64,000 nt of DNA from Lewinellaceae bacterium SD302 (GTDB taxonomy: Bacteria > Bacteroidota > Bacteroidia > Chitinophagales > Saprospiraceae): NCBI GenBank assembly GCA_002591745.1, contig PDLQ01000023.1, positions 1 through 64,000 of the forward strand. Reading direction: 5' to 3'. This document shows, one piece after another, positions 26,467 to 34,792 of the stretch. The number at the start of each line of letters is the position of its first letter. The stretch's first letter is position 1. A program made the position numbers and the translations under genes. Under the pieces are notes generated by a model. That model was not told where the DNA came from and did not search any database. It saw nothing but the letters and a program-made list of their open reading frames with translations.

Positions 26467-27873
26467 ATGTTAACAGCCGTTGTACTCTGTTTTATTCTAG
26501 GTTATATCGTAATCGTTTTTGAGCATCCCCTCCGACTCGATAAAACCGTTCCCGCATTACTTATGGGCGCCATCTGTTGGGCCCTCATTTCAGTCGGTTT
26601 TCACAAGGGCTGGATCAGCGTAATTGACACCCACGATCACATCTACAACCTTTTCACCGGCGAGCACTTAGCCGTAGGCGAAGACGGTGTTGACCACCCC
26701 AACGCCAACGAAGGATTTACGAACACTCTCCTTCACCATCTGGGTAAAACGGCCGAGATCCTGATCTTCCTGATCGGCGCCATGACCATTGTTGAGATCG
26801 TCGACCTTCACCGGGGATTCGACATTCTCAAGGGATGGGTAAAAACCCGCTCAAAGAAAAAACTGCTGTGGATCGTTGGTATCCTCGGCTTCATTTTATC
26901 CGCCATCATCGACAACCTTACGGCCACGATCGTATTGGTTACGCTGCTTCGCAAACTGATTCCGGACCGCGAACAACGCCTTTGGTACGTAGCCCTGATC
27001 GTGGTGGCCGCCAACGCCGGCGGAGCCTGGTCACCCATTGGTGATGTAACAACCACTATGCTGTGGATTGGTAAACGGGTAACCACAATGGGACTGGTGG
27101 AATACCTGATCCTTCCTTCACTGGTCTGTTTCGTGGTGCCCTTCCTGGTGGCTACATTCCTTAAGCCGTTCCAGGGGGAGATTGCCTTGCCGGAGCAGGG
27201 AGAGGTAAAGGACGAGCGACTGCTCTCCAGTAAAACCATGCTTTTCCTCGGATTGGGAATGATCGTTTTCGTCCCGATCTTCAAGACCATTACCCACCTT
27301 CCACCCTACGTAGGTATGATGCTCAGCCTGGGCGTCGTCTGGCTGGTATCGGAATACATTCACCCAGAAGAAGACTTCAAAGAAGAACGTAAGGCCGCCT
27401 ATTCAGCTCATAAAGCTCTATCGAGGATCGAGATGTCGTCTATCCTCTTCTTCCTCGGTATCCTGATGGCCGTAGCCGCCCTGGAGACAATCGTGGTCGG
27501 CGACGTGGGTGCCCTGCGCAGCGTAGCGGAGAAATTAGACTCCGTAGTACCCAACCAGGATGTAGTGATCATTATCCTCGGTTTCCTCTCCGCCATCATC
27601 GATAATGTCCCGCTGGTAGCCGCCAGTATGGGTATGTACGACCTCAAGACCTTCGCCGTAGACAGTAAACTCTGGCATTTCATTGCTTACAGTGCCGGTA
27701 CCGGAGGTAGTATGCTCATCATCGGATCAGCTGCGGGAGTAGCGGCCATGGGCATGGAGCGAATCGATTTCATCTGGTACCTCAAAAAGATCGCCTGGCT
27801 GGCGCTCATCGGTTTTATTGCCGGCGCACTGGTCTTCCTGGTCTGGGAAAGTATATTGGGCAGTGCGATCTAG
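26467..27873 (+). CDS. nhaD: NhaD-type sodium/proton antiporter
   Basis: A 468-residue integral membrane antiporter of the NhaD/ArsB superfamily that exports sodium in exchange for protons, typical of marine and halotolerant bacteria. About twelve hydrophobic helices are visible. The two repeated half-membrane motifs are IIDNLTATIVLVTLLRKL (first half) and IIDNVPLVAASMGMY (second half), with the conserved NAGGAWSPIGDVTTTMLW segment and the C-terminal GSAAGVAAMGME. A large cytoplasmic or periplasmic loop with HDHIYNLFTGEHLAVGED is near the N-terminus. The gene overlaps the next, a small lipoprotein gene, by 11 bp. The unusual palindrome-rich leader may regulate it. Confidence 0.93.
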   Translation: MLTAVVLCFILGYIVIVFEHPLRLDKTVPALLMGAICWALISVGFHKGWISVIDTHDHIYNLFTGEHLAVGEDGVDHPNANEGFTNTLLHHLGKTAEILIFLIGAMTIVEIVDLHRGFDILKGWVKTRSKKKLLWIVGILGFILSAIIDNLTATIVLVTLLRKLIPDREQRLWYVALIVVAANAGGAWSPIGDVTTTMLWIGKRVTTMGLVEYLILPSLVCFVVPFLVATFLKPFQGEIALPEQGEVKDERLLSSKTMLFLGLGMIVFVPIFKTITHLPPYVGMMLSLGVVWLVSEYIHPEEDFKEERKAAYSAHKALSRIEMSSILFFLGILMAVAALETIVVGDVGALRSVAEKLDSVVPNQDVVIIILGFLSAIIDNVPLVAASMGMYDLKTFAVDSKLWHFIAYSAGTGGSMLIIGSAAGVAAMGMERIDFIWYLKKIAWLALIGFIAGALVFLVWESILGSAI

Positions 27874-28225
27874 TGGCTTACTGATATTGATCCTCGCTTT
27901 AGCGGCTTGCACCGAAGAACCCGACCACCTCATCGGGAATTGGCGAGCCGTGGACATCAGTGAACAGGGCGACAGTATGCGGCTGGTCCCGGCGGAAGTG
28001 ACTTTTAACTTCCTCGACAACAGCCGCTACCGCTATACCTCCACGCTACGCTACGAAGAGGCGGGCACCTACCGGTTACAGGATAATTACCTGGTGGCCC
28101 GCGATACCACCCGCCCCGGCTCTACTGACCGGATCGTGGAAGTCGAATTACTCAATGCCGATAGTTTAAGATTGAAAATGCGGGAGGCCGACAAAGAGCG
28201 ACGATTGTTATTCCTTAAAGAGTAA
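27863..28225 (+). CDS. Small lipocalin-like lipoprotein
   Basis: About 120 residues beginning with a GTG at 27863, inside the end of nhaD. The signal peptide ends in LALAAC and is followed by TEEPDHLIGNWRAVDIS, a pattern of the lipocalin-like domain common in Bacteroidota (HLxGxWxxxxI, later YRYTSTLRYEEAGTYRLQDNYLV and VEVELLNADSLRLKMRE). It is probably a lipid-anchored beta-barrel of unknown ligand. Longer upstream starts would place coding sequence inside nhaD without adding a signal. The overlap suggests coupled translation with nhaD. Confidence 0.7.
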   Translation: MRSSGLLILILALAACTEEPDHLIGNWRAVDISEQGDSMRLVPAEVTFNFLDNSRYRYTSTLRYEEAGTYRLQDNYLVARDTTRPGSTDRIVEVELLNADSLRLKMREADKERRLLFLKE

Positions 28226-28253
28226 GTATCTTGGCAAGTCTCAAGGTTTGCCT

Positions 28254-30761
28254 ATGCTTCATCGTTTTCTCTTTCCATTTTTCGCATTACTTTTTTGCTT
28301 TACCAGCGGATGGTTGACGGCTCAGGTCGTAGACATTCAGACTTATAGCGTTGGTGAAGACGGGCGCGTACAGCTTAGCATTGACTCCGACACCGACCAT
28401 TATTACGTACTGAGGGTTCGTCATTCGGCCACAGGAAGCTTCGGGCCTCCGGTATCCATTACCCCCGGGCAGGAAGAAACGACCATTATCTCCGAAAGCC
28501 TGGCTGCCTACCCCGTCGAACACTATCAGGTAATGGCCTACCCCAAAGACAATCCCGCGGATTCCGACGGCGACGGGATTGATGACCTGAGCGAACTGGA
28601 TCAGTGGCCCCACCTTAACCCACTCAACGCCGCCTTTGAAATTTCTCCGGCGGACGGCGTAATGACCCTGGACAGCTTCGCTACTTTTCAGCGCCTTTCA
28701 CTCGTAGATGATCACGTTGCCTGGTCCGAATACCTGAACGGCAAGGGTTACCTCAAGTACATCATCACCGATTTTCATACGGACCGGCCGTTGATCTACT
28801 TTTTTGACACCAGGGTACACGATCTTCACGCTGATTTTGCCGCTGCCGTCGGCGTAGAAGGTCTCGGCGAACAGGTGAGGAAAGGGCAAATTATTTTTCA
28901 CCCGACCACCATTTCAGAAAACGGTACTTTAGGCACCTTCGCATTTACCTACAGCAATGGCCACGGCGATGAATTCACCACCGTGCAGCGTACCCACGAA
29001 CTTCTGGCCGCTAATATTCCGTTTCTGCGCAACAATCTTTCCTACTTCGTTACCGAGCGCAGCGAAGACGAATATGAGCGCGACCAGGATCTATACGAAT
29101 CCTCCAGGGTTGCGGTCCTGTTCGAAGCTGACGTGTTTGCCGAGATCGATTACTGGGGCCTCAACGCCGCCGAAGGTTACGGCTTCTTCCGTCAGATCGG
29201 GCCGGACGAACTGCCGGGGCCACGCGATATTTTGCTCTACGAATCTCTCCCCAACGACCTGCCCAGGGTGGCCGGCATAATGACCTCGGTGCTCCAGACG
29301 CCACTTTCTCACGTGAACCTGCGCGCCAAGCAGAACAACGTGCCAAATGCCTTCATCAGAAATCCTTTGGAGATTGATTCGATTGCCACGTTACTGAATG
29401 GCCCGGTATACTTCAAAGTAGCAGTGGATAGGTATGAGCTGAGAGCCGCCACTCTCGATGAGGTCAACAACTGGTTTGATGACCAACGACCGACCGAGCC
29501 GCAGACACCTCCCCTGAACCTCAGCTACGAAGAGATTTTACCGCTGGACGAGCTTGAATTCGGGATGTTCGACGGTTTTGGAGCTAAGTGTACCAACGTA
29601 GCGACCATGCGTACTTTCGGTTTTCCGGAAGGGACGATTCCGGATGGTTTCGGGGTACCCTTTTATTTCTACCACGAGTTTATGCGCTTCAATGACTTTT
29701 TTGAGGAGGCCGCAACGATACTAGAAGACGCTGATTTTCGCAACAACCGCGCCGTACGTGAAGAAAGACTCAAGGCATTTCGCCGCCGCATCAAAGACGC
29801 CGAGATGCCGGACTGGATGTTGGACCGATTGGCTGAAATGCACGCTGCTTTCCCCGCAGGCACCTCGGTGCGTTGCCGATCGAGTACTAACAATGAAGAT
29901 CTGCCGGGCTTCAACGGAGCGGGACTTTACGACTCCAAGACCCAGCATCCGGACGAGGGCCACATCTCCAAGTCCATCAAACAGGTTTACGCCAGTCTCT
30001 GGAACCTCCGGGCCTACGAGGAGAGAGAATATTTTCGCATCGATCATTTCGTAGCGGCTATGGGTGTGCTCTGTCACCCCAATTATTCAGACGAAAAAGT
30101 CAATGGCGTTGGCGTCAGTGCCGATCCACTTTACAATACCCAGCACACCTATTATCTGAATTCGCAACTCGGTGAGGACTTGATCACGAATCCTTCCAAC
30201 AATTCACTGCCCGAAGAAATTTTACTGGACCGCAGTATCACCGGGGAAAACGGATATATTCTGGTCCAACGTTCCAGCCTGGCCCCAGCCGATGAAAAGG
30301 TGATGAGCGACGAATACCTGGGCCTGATGCGTGATTACCTCACCGTCATCCACGAAGAATTTGCCATCCTTTATTCTACCGAAGACGACCCCAATTTCGC
30401 TATGGACATCGAATACAAGGTTACCAGTGATGACCGGCTAAGCATCAAACAAGCTCGTCCCTGGGTAGCTTACGTCACTTCCCAGGCTCCGGAAACCGGA
30501 GGGGAAATCATTGAAGGGGGCCTCACTGTTTACCCTGTCCCCGCCAGTTCATCGATCACCGTTAACAGTACGAGTCCCGAACTGCAACAACTATTGATAA
30601 CCGACGTGAACGGACGGTTTTTACGTCAAATTTCCGTTAGTGACAACGAATCACTTCGTCAGGAAATTAATATTTCGGGCCTTCCGATCGGGACCTACTT
30701 CGTTGTCGCTATTACTACGGAAGGTAAAGTACTGGCTGCGAAAAAAATGATCAAACAGTAA
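28254..30761 (+). CDS. Secreted water-dikinase-like protein with T9SS domain
   Basis: An 835-residue protein with a signal peptide (ending WLTAQ) and a C-terminal type IX secretion sorting domain (about 755-835: LTVYPVPASSSITV ... INISGLPIGTYFVVA). Between them lies a PEP-utilising-type phosphohistidine domain with TPLSHVNLRA (H353) and, after it, a PEP/pyruvate-binding ATP-grasp domain starting at about residue 440 (DGFGAKCTNVATM, later VRCRSSTNNEDLPGFNGAGLYDS). The order histidine domain before ATP domain, and the motifs LSHV-x-x-RA and GAGLYDS, are those of glucan water dikinases rather than PEP synthase. A DSDGDGIDDLSEL calcium-binding-like segment lies near residue 105. It appears to be an exported phosphotransferase-like protein; its substrate and phosphate donor outside the cell are unknown. 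One dispersed word lies within the gene (29414-29422). Confidence 0.82.
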   Translation: MLHRFLFPFFALLFCFTSGWLTAQVVDIQTYSVGEDGRVQLSIDSDTDHYYVLRVRHSATGSFGPPVSITPGQEETTIISESLAAYPVEHYQVMAYPKDNPADSDGDGIDDLSELDQWPHLNPLNAAFEISPADGVMTLDSFATFQRLSLVDDHVAWSEYLNGKGYLKYIITDFHTDRPLIYFFDTRVHDLHADFAAAVGVEGLGEQVRKGQIIFHPTTISENGTLGTFAFTYSNGHGDEFTTVQRTHELLAANIPFLRNNLSYFVTERSEDEYERDQDLYESSRVAVLFEADVFAEIDYWGLNAAEGYGFFRQIGPDELPGPRDILLYESLPNDLPRVAGIMTSVLQTPLSHVNLRAKQNNVPNAFIRNPLEIDSIATLLNGPVYFKVAVDRYELRAATLDEVNNWFDDQRPTEPQTPPLNLSYEEILPLDELEFGMFDGFGAKCTNVATMRTFGFPEGTIPDGFGVPFYFYHEFMRFNDFFEEAATILEDADFRNNRAVREERLKAFRRRIKDAEMPDWMLDRLAEMHAAFPAGTSVRCRSSTNNEDLPGFNGAGLYDSKTQHPDEGHISKSIKQVYASLWNLRAYEEREYFRIDHFVAAMGVLCHPNYSDEKVNGVGVSADPLYNTQHTYYLNSQLGEDLITNPSNNSLPEEILLDRSITGENGYILVQRSSLAPADEKVMSDEYLGLMRDYLTVIHEEFAILYSTEDDPNFAMDIEYKVTSDDRLSIKQARPWVAYVTSQAPETGGEIIEGGLTVYPVPASSSITVNSTSPELQQLLITDVNGRFLRQISVSDNESLRQEINISGLPIGTYFVVAITTEGKVLAAKKMIKQ

Positions 30762-30812
30762 CGGTATTAGGTGCTTCGTCCGAAGAAACCGGATTCGTAC
30801 TGAATCTTTAAC

Positions 30813-30967
30813 ATGGCTACTTTGTTAGTCAAAAAAGGCACTGGATTTTAGACGCTAGATACTGGATTCTCCAATCAGACGTGCGTTACATTAGCAGTTT
30901 AGCAGCGAAACGGTCTAGTATCTAATATCTAGTAGCGCAGCGGTTTTCTGACTTCAAAGTAGCAATG
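30813..30967. repeat. Inverted-repeat element with dispersed-word ends
   Basis: A 155-bp element bounded by converging dispersed words (ATGGCTACTTTGTTAGTCA left; TGACTTCAAAGTAGCAAT right). The interior has GACGCTAGATACTGG and its partial complement TCTAGTATCTAATATCTAG, so it can fold. Related to 23921-24043 and to 41500-41588. Confidence 0.6.
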
Positions 30968-31024
30968 ATCAATAAAGCTGAAACATTAGCGTTTTAGACG
31001 GACCTTCTTACCTTCACCCCACTT

Positions 31025-33058
31025 ATGCAATTTCTTTATCCTTCCTTTCTCTGGGCGCTGGCCTTACTGGCCGTCCCGATCATCATTCACCTGTTCTATT
31101 TCCGCCGGTTTCGGAAGGTCTACTTCAGCAACGTCAAGTTTCTCAAGGAAGTAAAGGAAGAAACCAGTATGCGGAGCAGGCTTCGTAATCTGCTGGTACT
31201 TCTGGCACGCTGTCTGGCTCTGGCCGGCTTGGTCTTCGCCTTTGCCCAACCTTTTTTACCCGCTGAGAACCAGAATGTGCTCAGGGGCCGCAAGTCTGTG
31301 TCAGTTTACGTGGACAACAGTTTTAGTATGGGGGCGGAAAACGACCGCGCACCTTTGCTGGAGGTAGCCAAAGACCGTGCCCGGGAAGTGATCAACGCTT
31401 ATGGGGTGGAAGATCGTTTTCAATTACTGACCAATGAATTTGCGGGCCGTCAACAACGGCTCCTGGGTAAGGAGGAAGTCTTGACGCTGATTGATGAGAT
31501 CAAGGTCAGCCCCGCCTCCCGCAGTTTATCTCAGGCTCTGGATCGCCAGATCAATACTATGAATCAGGGCAGCGCCCCCAACCGCGTAGCTTACCAGATC
31601 TCTGATTTTCAACGCTCGGTGACTGACCTGAATGCCCCTGAAGACACCAGTTTACAACTTAACCTGCTTCCGTTACAGGCTGTCCGCGAAAGAAACGTAA
31701 GCATCGATTCAGCCTGGTTCGAAGCCCCCATTCCGCAACTAAACCAGAATAATTTACTGCTGGTAAGGGTTCGTAACCATAGCGATGAAGACCTGGACAA
31801 CATCCGCCTGAGCCTCCGCTACGACGGACAGACCAAGCCGGAAGGTATTCTGAGCATCCCCGCTAACTCCTACGTTTTGGACAGTGTTTTCATCAACATA
31901 TCCAAAGCCGGCGTTGGGAAAGCTGAACTTCAGATTACGGATTACCCTATCCAGTTCGATGATCGCTATTTCCTGACCTTCAACATCCTGGAAAAAGTAA
32001 AGGTATTGAACATCAACAATGGCAACCAGGACCGAAACTTAGCGGCTGCTCTACGTGGATTGAGTATTTTTGAAGCCGATTTCAGCAGCGACCGTCAACT
32101 AGATTACGGCAGCCTGGGCGAGCAGCAATTGATTATTCTCTCCCAACTACCGGAAGTGAGCAGTGGCCTGGCCGCCAGACTGACCGAATACGTCCGCAAC
32201 GGCGGTAATCTGCTGGTATTCCCACCCCGCGCGGCCAATCTGAACAGCTACCGTAACTTCCTGAATAATTTTCCCGCCGATGAGTTAGGCACCTTTGACC
32301 AAAACGCCCGGGAGGTCGATTACATCAACACCTCGGAATTTGTTTTTAAAGATGTTTTCGATAATCGCCGCGCCGCTCTGCGCTTACCGACTACCCAGGG
32401 AAATTTTCCACTCAGCCGCTTCGGCAGCCGCCGCCAGGAAGCCTTACTGCGTTATCGAGATGGTAGCACCGCACTAGCAAAATATAATATAGATCAGGGT
32501 AACCTCTACCTTAGCGCCGCCCCGCTGGATAACGAACTGAGCAACCTATCGCTGAATGCGGAGGTCTTCATCCCCATGCTCTATAAAATGGCCATCAGTA
32601 CCGGCAAACGCCGTCCGGTGGCCTACACCATCGGCAACGATGAAGTGATCGAAACACCTCGCCGCCAGGCTACCGCCGAGCTTGTCTATCGTCTGAGTGG
32701 TCCGGAAGGTGAATTTATACCCGGCCAGCGCATCATCGGTAATCGCATCTTTTTGAGCCTGGATAATCAGGTGCCAGCCGCCGGCTTCTACGATCTGCTG
32801 CTACAGGACGATGAAGCCAGCGACGCTTTTGCCTTTAATTACTCCCGCGACGAGAGCCAACTCGACTACTATAGTCCCGACGAGCTACAGGAGTTGGTCG
32901 GCCAGCGCGTAAACCTCATCGAGGCGGACAATGAAGCAGCCTTTGCGGCCCAGATCGAGACGGGCAGCCAGGGTACGCCGCTGTGGCGATACGGAATCTG
33001 GGCGGCCTTACTTTTTCTGCTGGTGGAAGTGCTCCTCCTGCGGTTCTGGAAAACTTAG
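31025..33058 (+). CDS. BatA-type VWA-domain membrane protein
   Basis: A 677-residue protein. The N-terminal MQFLYPSFLWALALLAVPIIIHLFYFRRFRKVYFSNVKFL... region is the BatA domain typical of Bacteroidota aerotolerance-type proteins, with membrane helices at about 8-25 and 58-78. A VWA domain follows, with a MIDAS metal site D97-N-S99-F-S101. The remainder is a large, beta-rich periplasmic region and a C-terminal membrane helix (about 655-672). Such proteins sit in the inner membrane with a big periplasmic part; their exact role is not settled. No MoxR-type ATPase or other Bat gene is adjacent, so it stands outside a Bat operon. Confidence 0.88.
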   Translation: MQFLYPSFLWALALLAVPIIIHLFYFRRFRKVYFSNVKFLKEVKEETSMRSRLRNLLVLLARCLALAGLVFAFAQPFLPAENQNVLRGRKSVSVYVDNSFSMGAENDRAPLLEVAKDRAREVINAYGVEDRFQLLTNEFAGRQQRLLGKEEVLTLIDEIKVSPASRSLSQALDRQINTMNQGSAPNRVAYQISDFQRSVTDLNAPEDTSLQLNLLPLQAVRERNVSIDSAWFEAPIPQLNQNNLLLVRVRNHSDEDLDNIRLSLRYDGQTKPEGILSIPANSYVLDSVFINISKAGVGKAELQITDYPIQFDDRYFLTFNILEKVKVLNINNGNQDRNLAAALRGLSIFEADFSSDRQLDYGSLGEQQLIILSQLPEVSSGLAARLTEYVRNGGNLLVFPPRAANLNSYRNFLNNFPADELGTFDQNAREVDYINTSEFVFKDVFDNRRAALRLPTTQGNFPLSRFGSRRQEALLRYRDGSTALAKYNIDQGNLYLSAAPLDNELSNLSLNAEVFIPMLYKMAISTGKRRPVAYTIGNDEVIETPRRQATAELVYRLSGPEGEFIPGQRIIGNRIFLSLDNQVPAAGFYDLLLQDDEASDAFAFNYSRDESQLDYYSPDELQELVGQRVNLIEADNEAAFAAQIETGSQGTPLWRYGIWAALLFLLVEVLLLRFWKT

Positions 33059-33184
33059 AACTGGTTGATTTAGCGGATTGTAAGACTACTTTAACATTCA
33101 GAATGTACCCGAAGGCCGATCAATTGCGTCATAAGTATGGTTATCTTAGCGAAGCCCCCCATTAACTATTCGTTAACCGGTATT

Positions 33185-33217
33185 TTTGGCGGTCGGCGGC
33201 TAAATGGCTTATCTTTG
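33185..33217 (+). promoter_or_regulatory. Promoter of the DUF1573 gene
   Basis: TTTG (33185-33188) and TATCTTTG (33210-33217) with a 21-bp spacer match the Bacteroidota -33/-7 consensus, 25 bp before the ATG at 33243. Confidence 0.7.
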
Positions 33218-33242
33218 TTATTGTAAATCATACAAATCTATT

Positions 33243-33728
33243 ATGCAGCGTACTTTAATTCTTGCGCTTCTGATCATTGGACTGGGACTCAACCTCAGCG
33301 CTCAGGAGCTTAGCACCACCCCAACGATCTCCACCGAAGCGGTGGAAGGCGGTCCGGTAATGGAAGTTGAAGCTATGGAAGTCGATTTCGGCACCATCGA
33401 GCAAGACTCCGATCCTATCCGTGTTTTCCGTATCACCAATACCGGCGACGCCCCTCTATTGATTACAAATGCCCGCGGTTCCTGCGGTTGTACTACGCCA
33501 CAGCGCGAGGATTGGAATACTCCAATCGGTATCGGTGAAACCCGTGAACTGCGGGTTCGTTACGACACCCACCGCGTAGGTCCTTTCCGCAAGCGCGTCA
33601 CCCTGACGCACAACGCCAGCGAAGATCCTACCGTTCTGACCATCAAAGGTAAAGTGAATGCCAAGGCTGCTGCTCCGGAAGCTGTTCCGTCCAGCGAGCA
33701 GGGTCTGTTCAACGGCGGCGAGAAGTAG
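33243..33728 (+). CDS. DUF1573 (ASPM-SPD-2-Hydin-like) secreted protein
   Basis: About 161 residues with a signal peptide ending LNLSAQ. The single Ig-like DUF1573 domain (about 45-145) has the family pattern VDFGTIEQDSDPIRVFRITNTGDAPLLITNARGSCGCTTP, with the characteristic SCGCT cysteines. Such domains are frequent in exported Bacteroidota proteins, with unknown function. The ATG at 33243 is chosen over upstream codons because the promoter boxes overlap those codons. A strong terminator follows. Confidence 0.85.
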   Translation: MQRTLILALLIIGLGLNLSAQELSTTPTISTEAVEGGPVMEVEAMEVDFGTIEQDSDPIRVFRITNTGDAPLLITNARGSCGCTTPQREDWNTPIGIGETRELRVRYDTHRVGPFRKRVTLTHNASEDPTVLTIKGKVNAKAAAPEAVPSSEQGLFNGGEK

Positions 33729-33748
33729 TTTTTCTCCTACGCCTCTAT

Positions 33749-33783
33749 AAAAAGCCGATCGCCGTTAGCGATCGGCTTTTTTT
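33749..33783 (+). terminator. Intrinsic terminator after DUF1573 gene
   Basis: Arms AAAAAGCCGATCGC and GCGATCGGCTTTTT around CGTTA, followed by a T-run: a strong terminator usable in both directions. Confidence 0.9.
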
Positions 33784-33830
33784 GTGCCCGCGTAACAGGC
33801 GTATTATTCTGTCGTTCCTGGTAATAAAAC

Positions 33831-33856
33831 AGCCCCCGCGCAAAGGCACGGGGGCT
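33831..33856. terminator. Second GC-rich hairpin
   Basis: AGCCCCCG and CGGGGGCT with a 10-base loop, about 50 bp after the first terminator. No T-run follows. Confidence 0.4.
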
Positions 33857-34219
33857 TCTAACCCAAACAAATAAACACAAATTCTATAGCTCTCTGATTG
33901 ATTCCGCAGGTTATGGTTTTAAGCTGAGAATACTCAGCTTCCTTCCACGGATAATCAGAGGAGAAATGTCTTCACGCAAAGAGGCTAGTGGCTTCTTTGC
34001 GATGTTTAATGATATATAACTGAGAAGTTGTTACGGTAGAATTTAAAAAAGTGATCCATCGAGATATATCAATGATTGCTAAATACACTTTAGTTTGTTG
34101 CCGTTCATTCTAAAATTAGTACCGTTCCCCTAGAAAAACAAATATTCAGGAAACATTTAACACTCAAATAAAATGTTGCAACAACTGTTGTTTTGACACA
34201 TTCCAAATAGCCCTGAAGG

Positions 34220-34753
34220 TCAATCACCGTTAGTTAATCTAAGGTAATCGGCAATAGTTTCTCTTAAAGCCAATCGATAGGGGCTTTCGGCCGGGAGACA
34301 ATCGGACACCGTGGCAGAAACATTGCGCCGGCAGATTTCATAGGATGCAGCCAACCGATCTGCGAACACTTTGACAGTAGCCAAATCGCCGACCTGTCCA
34401 CTCTCAAAAAGCAGCATCTCTTCCTTTTCCACCCCGATGCGATAAAATATGGCTTCTTCCGATTCAGCTAACTCCAACCAGCTAAGGTCGTTTAGCCAGT
34501 CGTCGACCAGTCGTAGTTTCCAGCCCACCGGTGCACCCTGAGCTTTCTTATGCACGTAGGCGGTACGGTGTTCTACGTGATCGTCTGTGCTGGAGTAGCG
34601 GGAGGCTCTGATGTTCTTGAAATAAATACGGTCGGGCGCAATGACCTGGCGTGAGCCAACGGGCGCATCCGGTGTTTTTTTCGGGGGTGGCGAGCAAGCT
34701 TCAAACAGGGCGAATAGTAAAGTAACGAAGACTAACGTTTTGAAGTGAGCCAT
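34220..34753 (-). CDS. Hypothetical lipoprotein
   Basis: About 177 residues from the ATG at 34753 (an upstream TTG adds eight polar residues). The signal peptide ends in ALFEAC, followed by a Pro/Lys-rich linker SPPPKKTPDAP. The remainder is predicted soluble and mixed alpha/beta, with two further cysteines (ICRR, DCLPAES) near the C-terminus. I recognise no family. It is divergent from the penicillin acylase gene, with only 39 bp between the two starts, so the promoters must overlap. Confidence 0.7.
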   Translation of the reverse strand: MAHFKTLVFVTLLFALFEACSPPPKKTPDAPVGSRQVIAPDRIYFKNIRASRYSSTDDHVEHRTAYVHKKAQGAPVGWKLRLVDDWLNDLSWLELAESEEAIFYRIGVEKEEMLLFESGQVGDLATVKVFADRLAASYEICRRNVSATVSDCLPAESPYRLALRETIADYLRLTNGD

Positions 34754-34792
34754 GAAGTATTTTAAGTATTTTGCCAAAAAGAAAATAACCCG

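Larger units (their letters stand above)
33729..34219. other. Intergenic region with three hairpins
   Basis: No gene. Contains the terminator at 33749-33783, a second hairpin at 33831-33856 (AGCCCCCG/CGGGGGCT), and a third palindrome around 33975-34001 (GCAAAGA/TCTTTGC). The rest is AT-rich and featureless. Confidence 0.5.
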
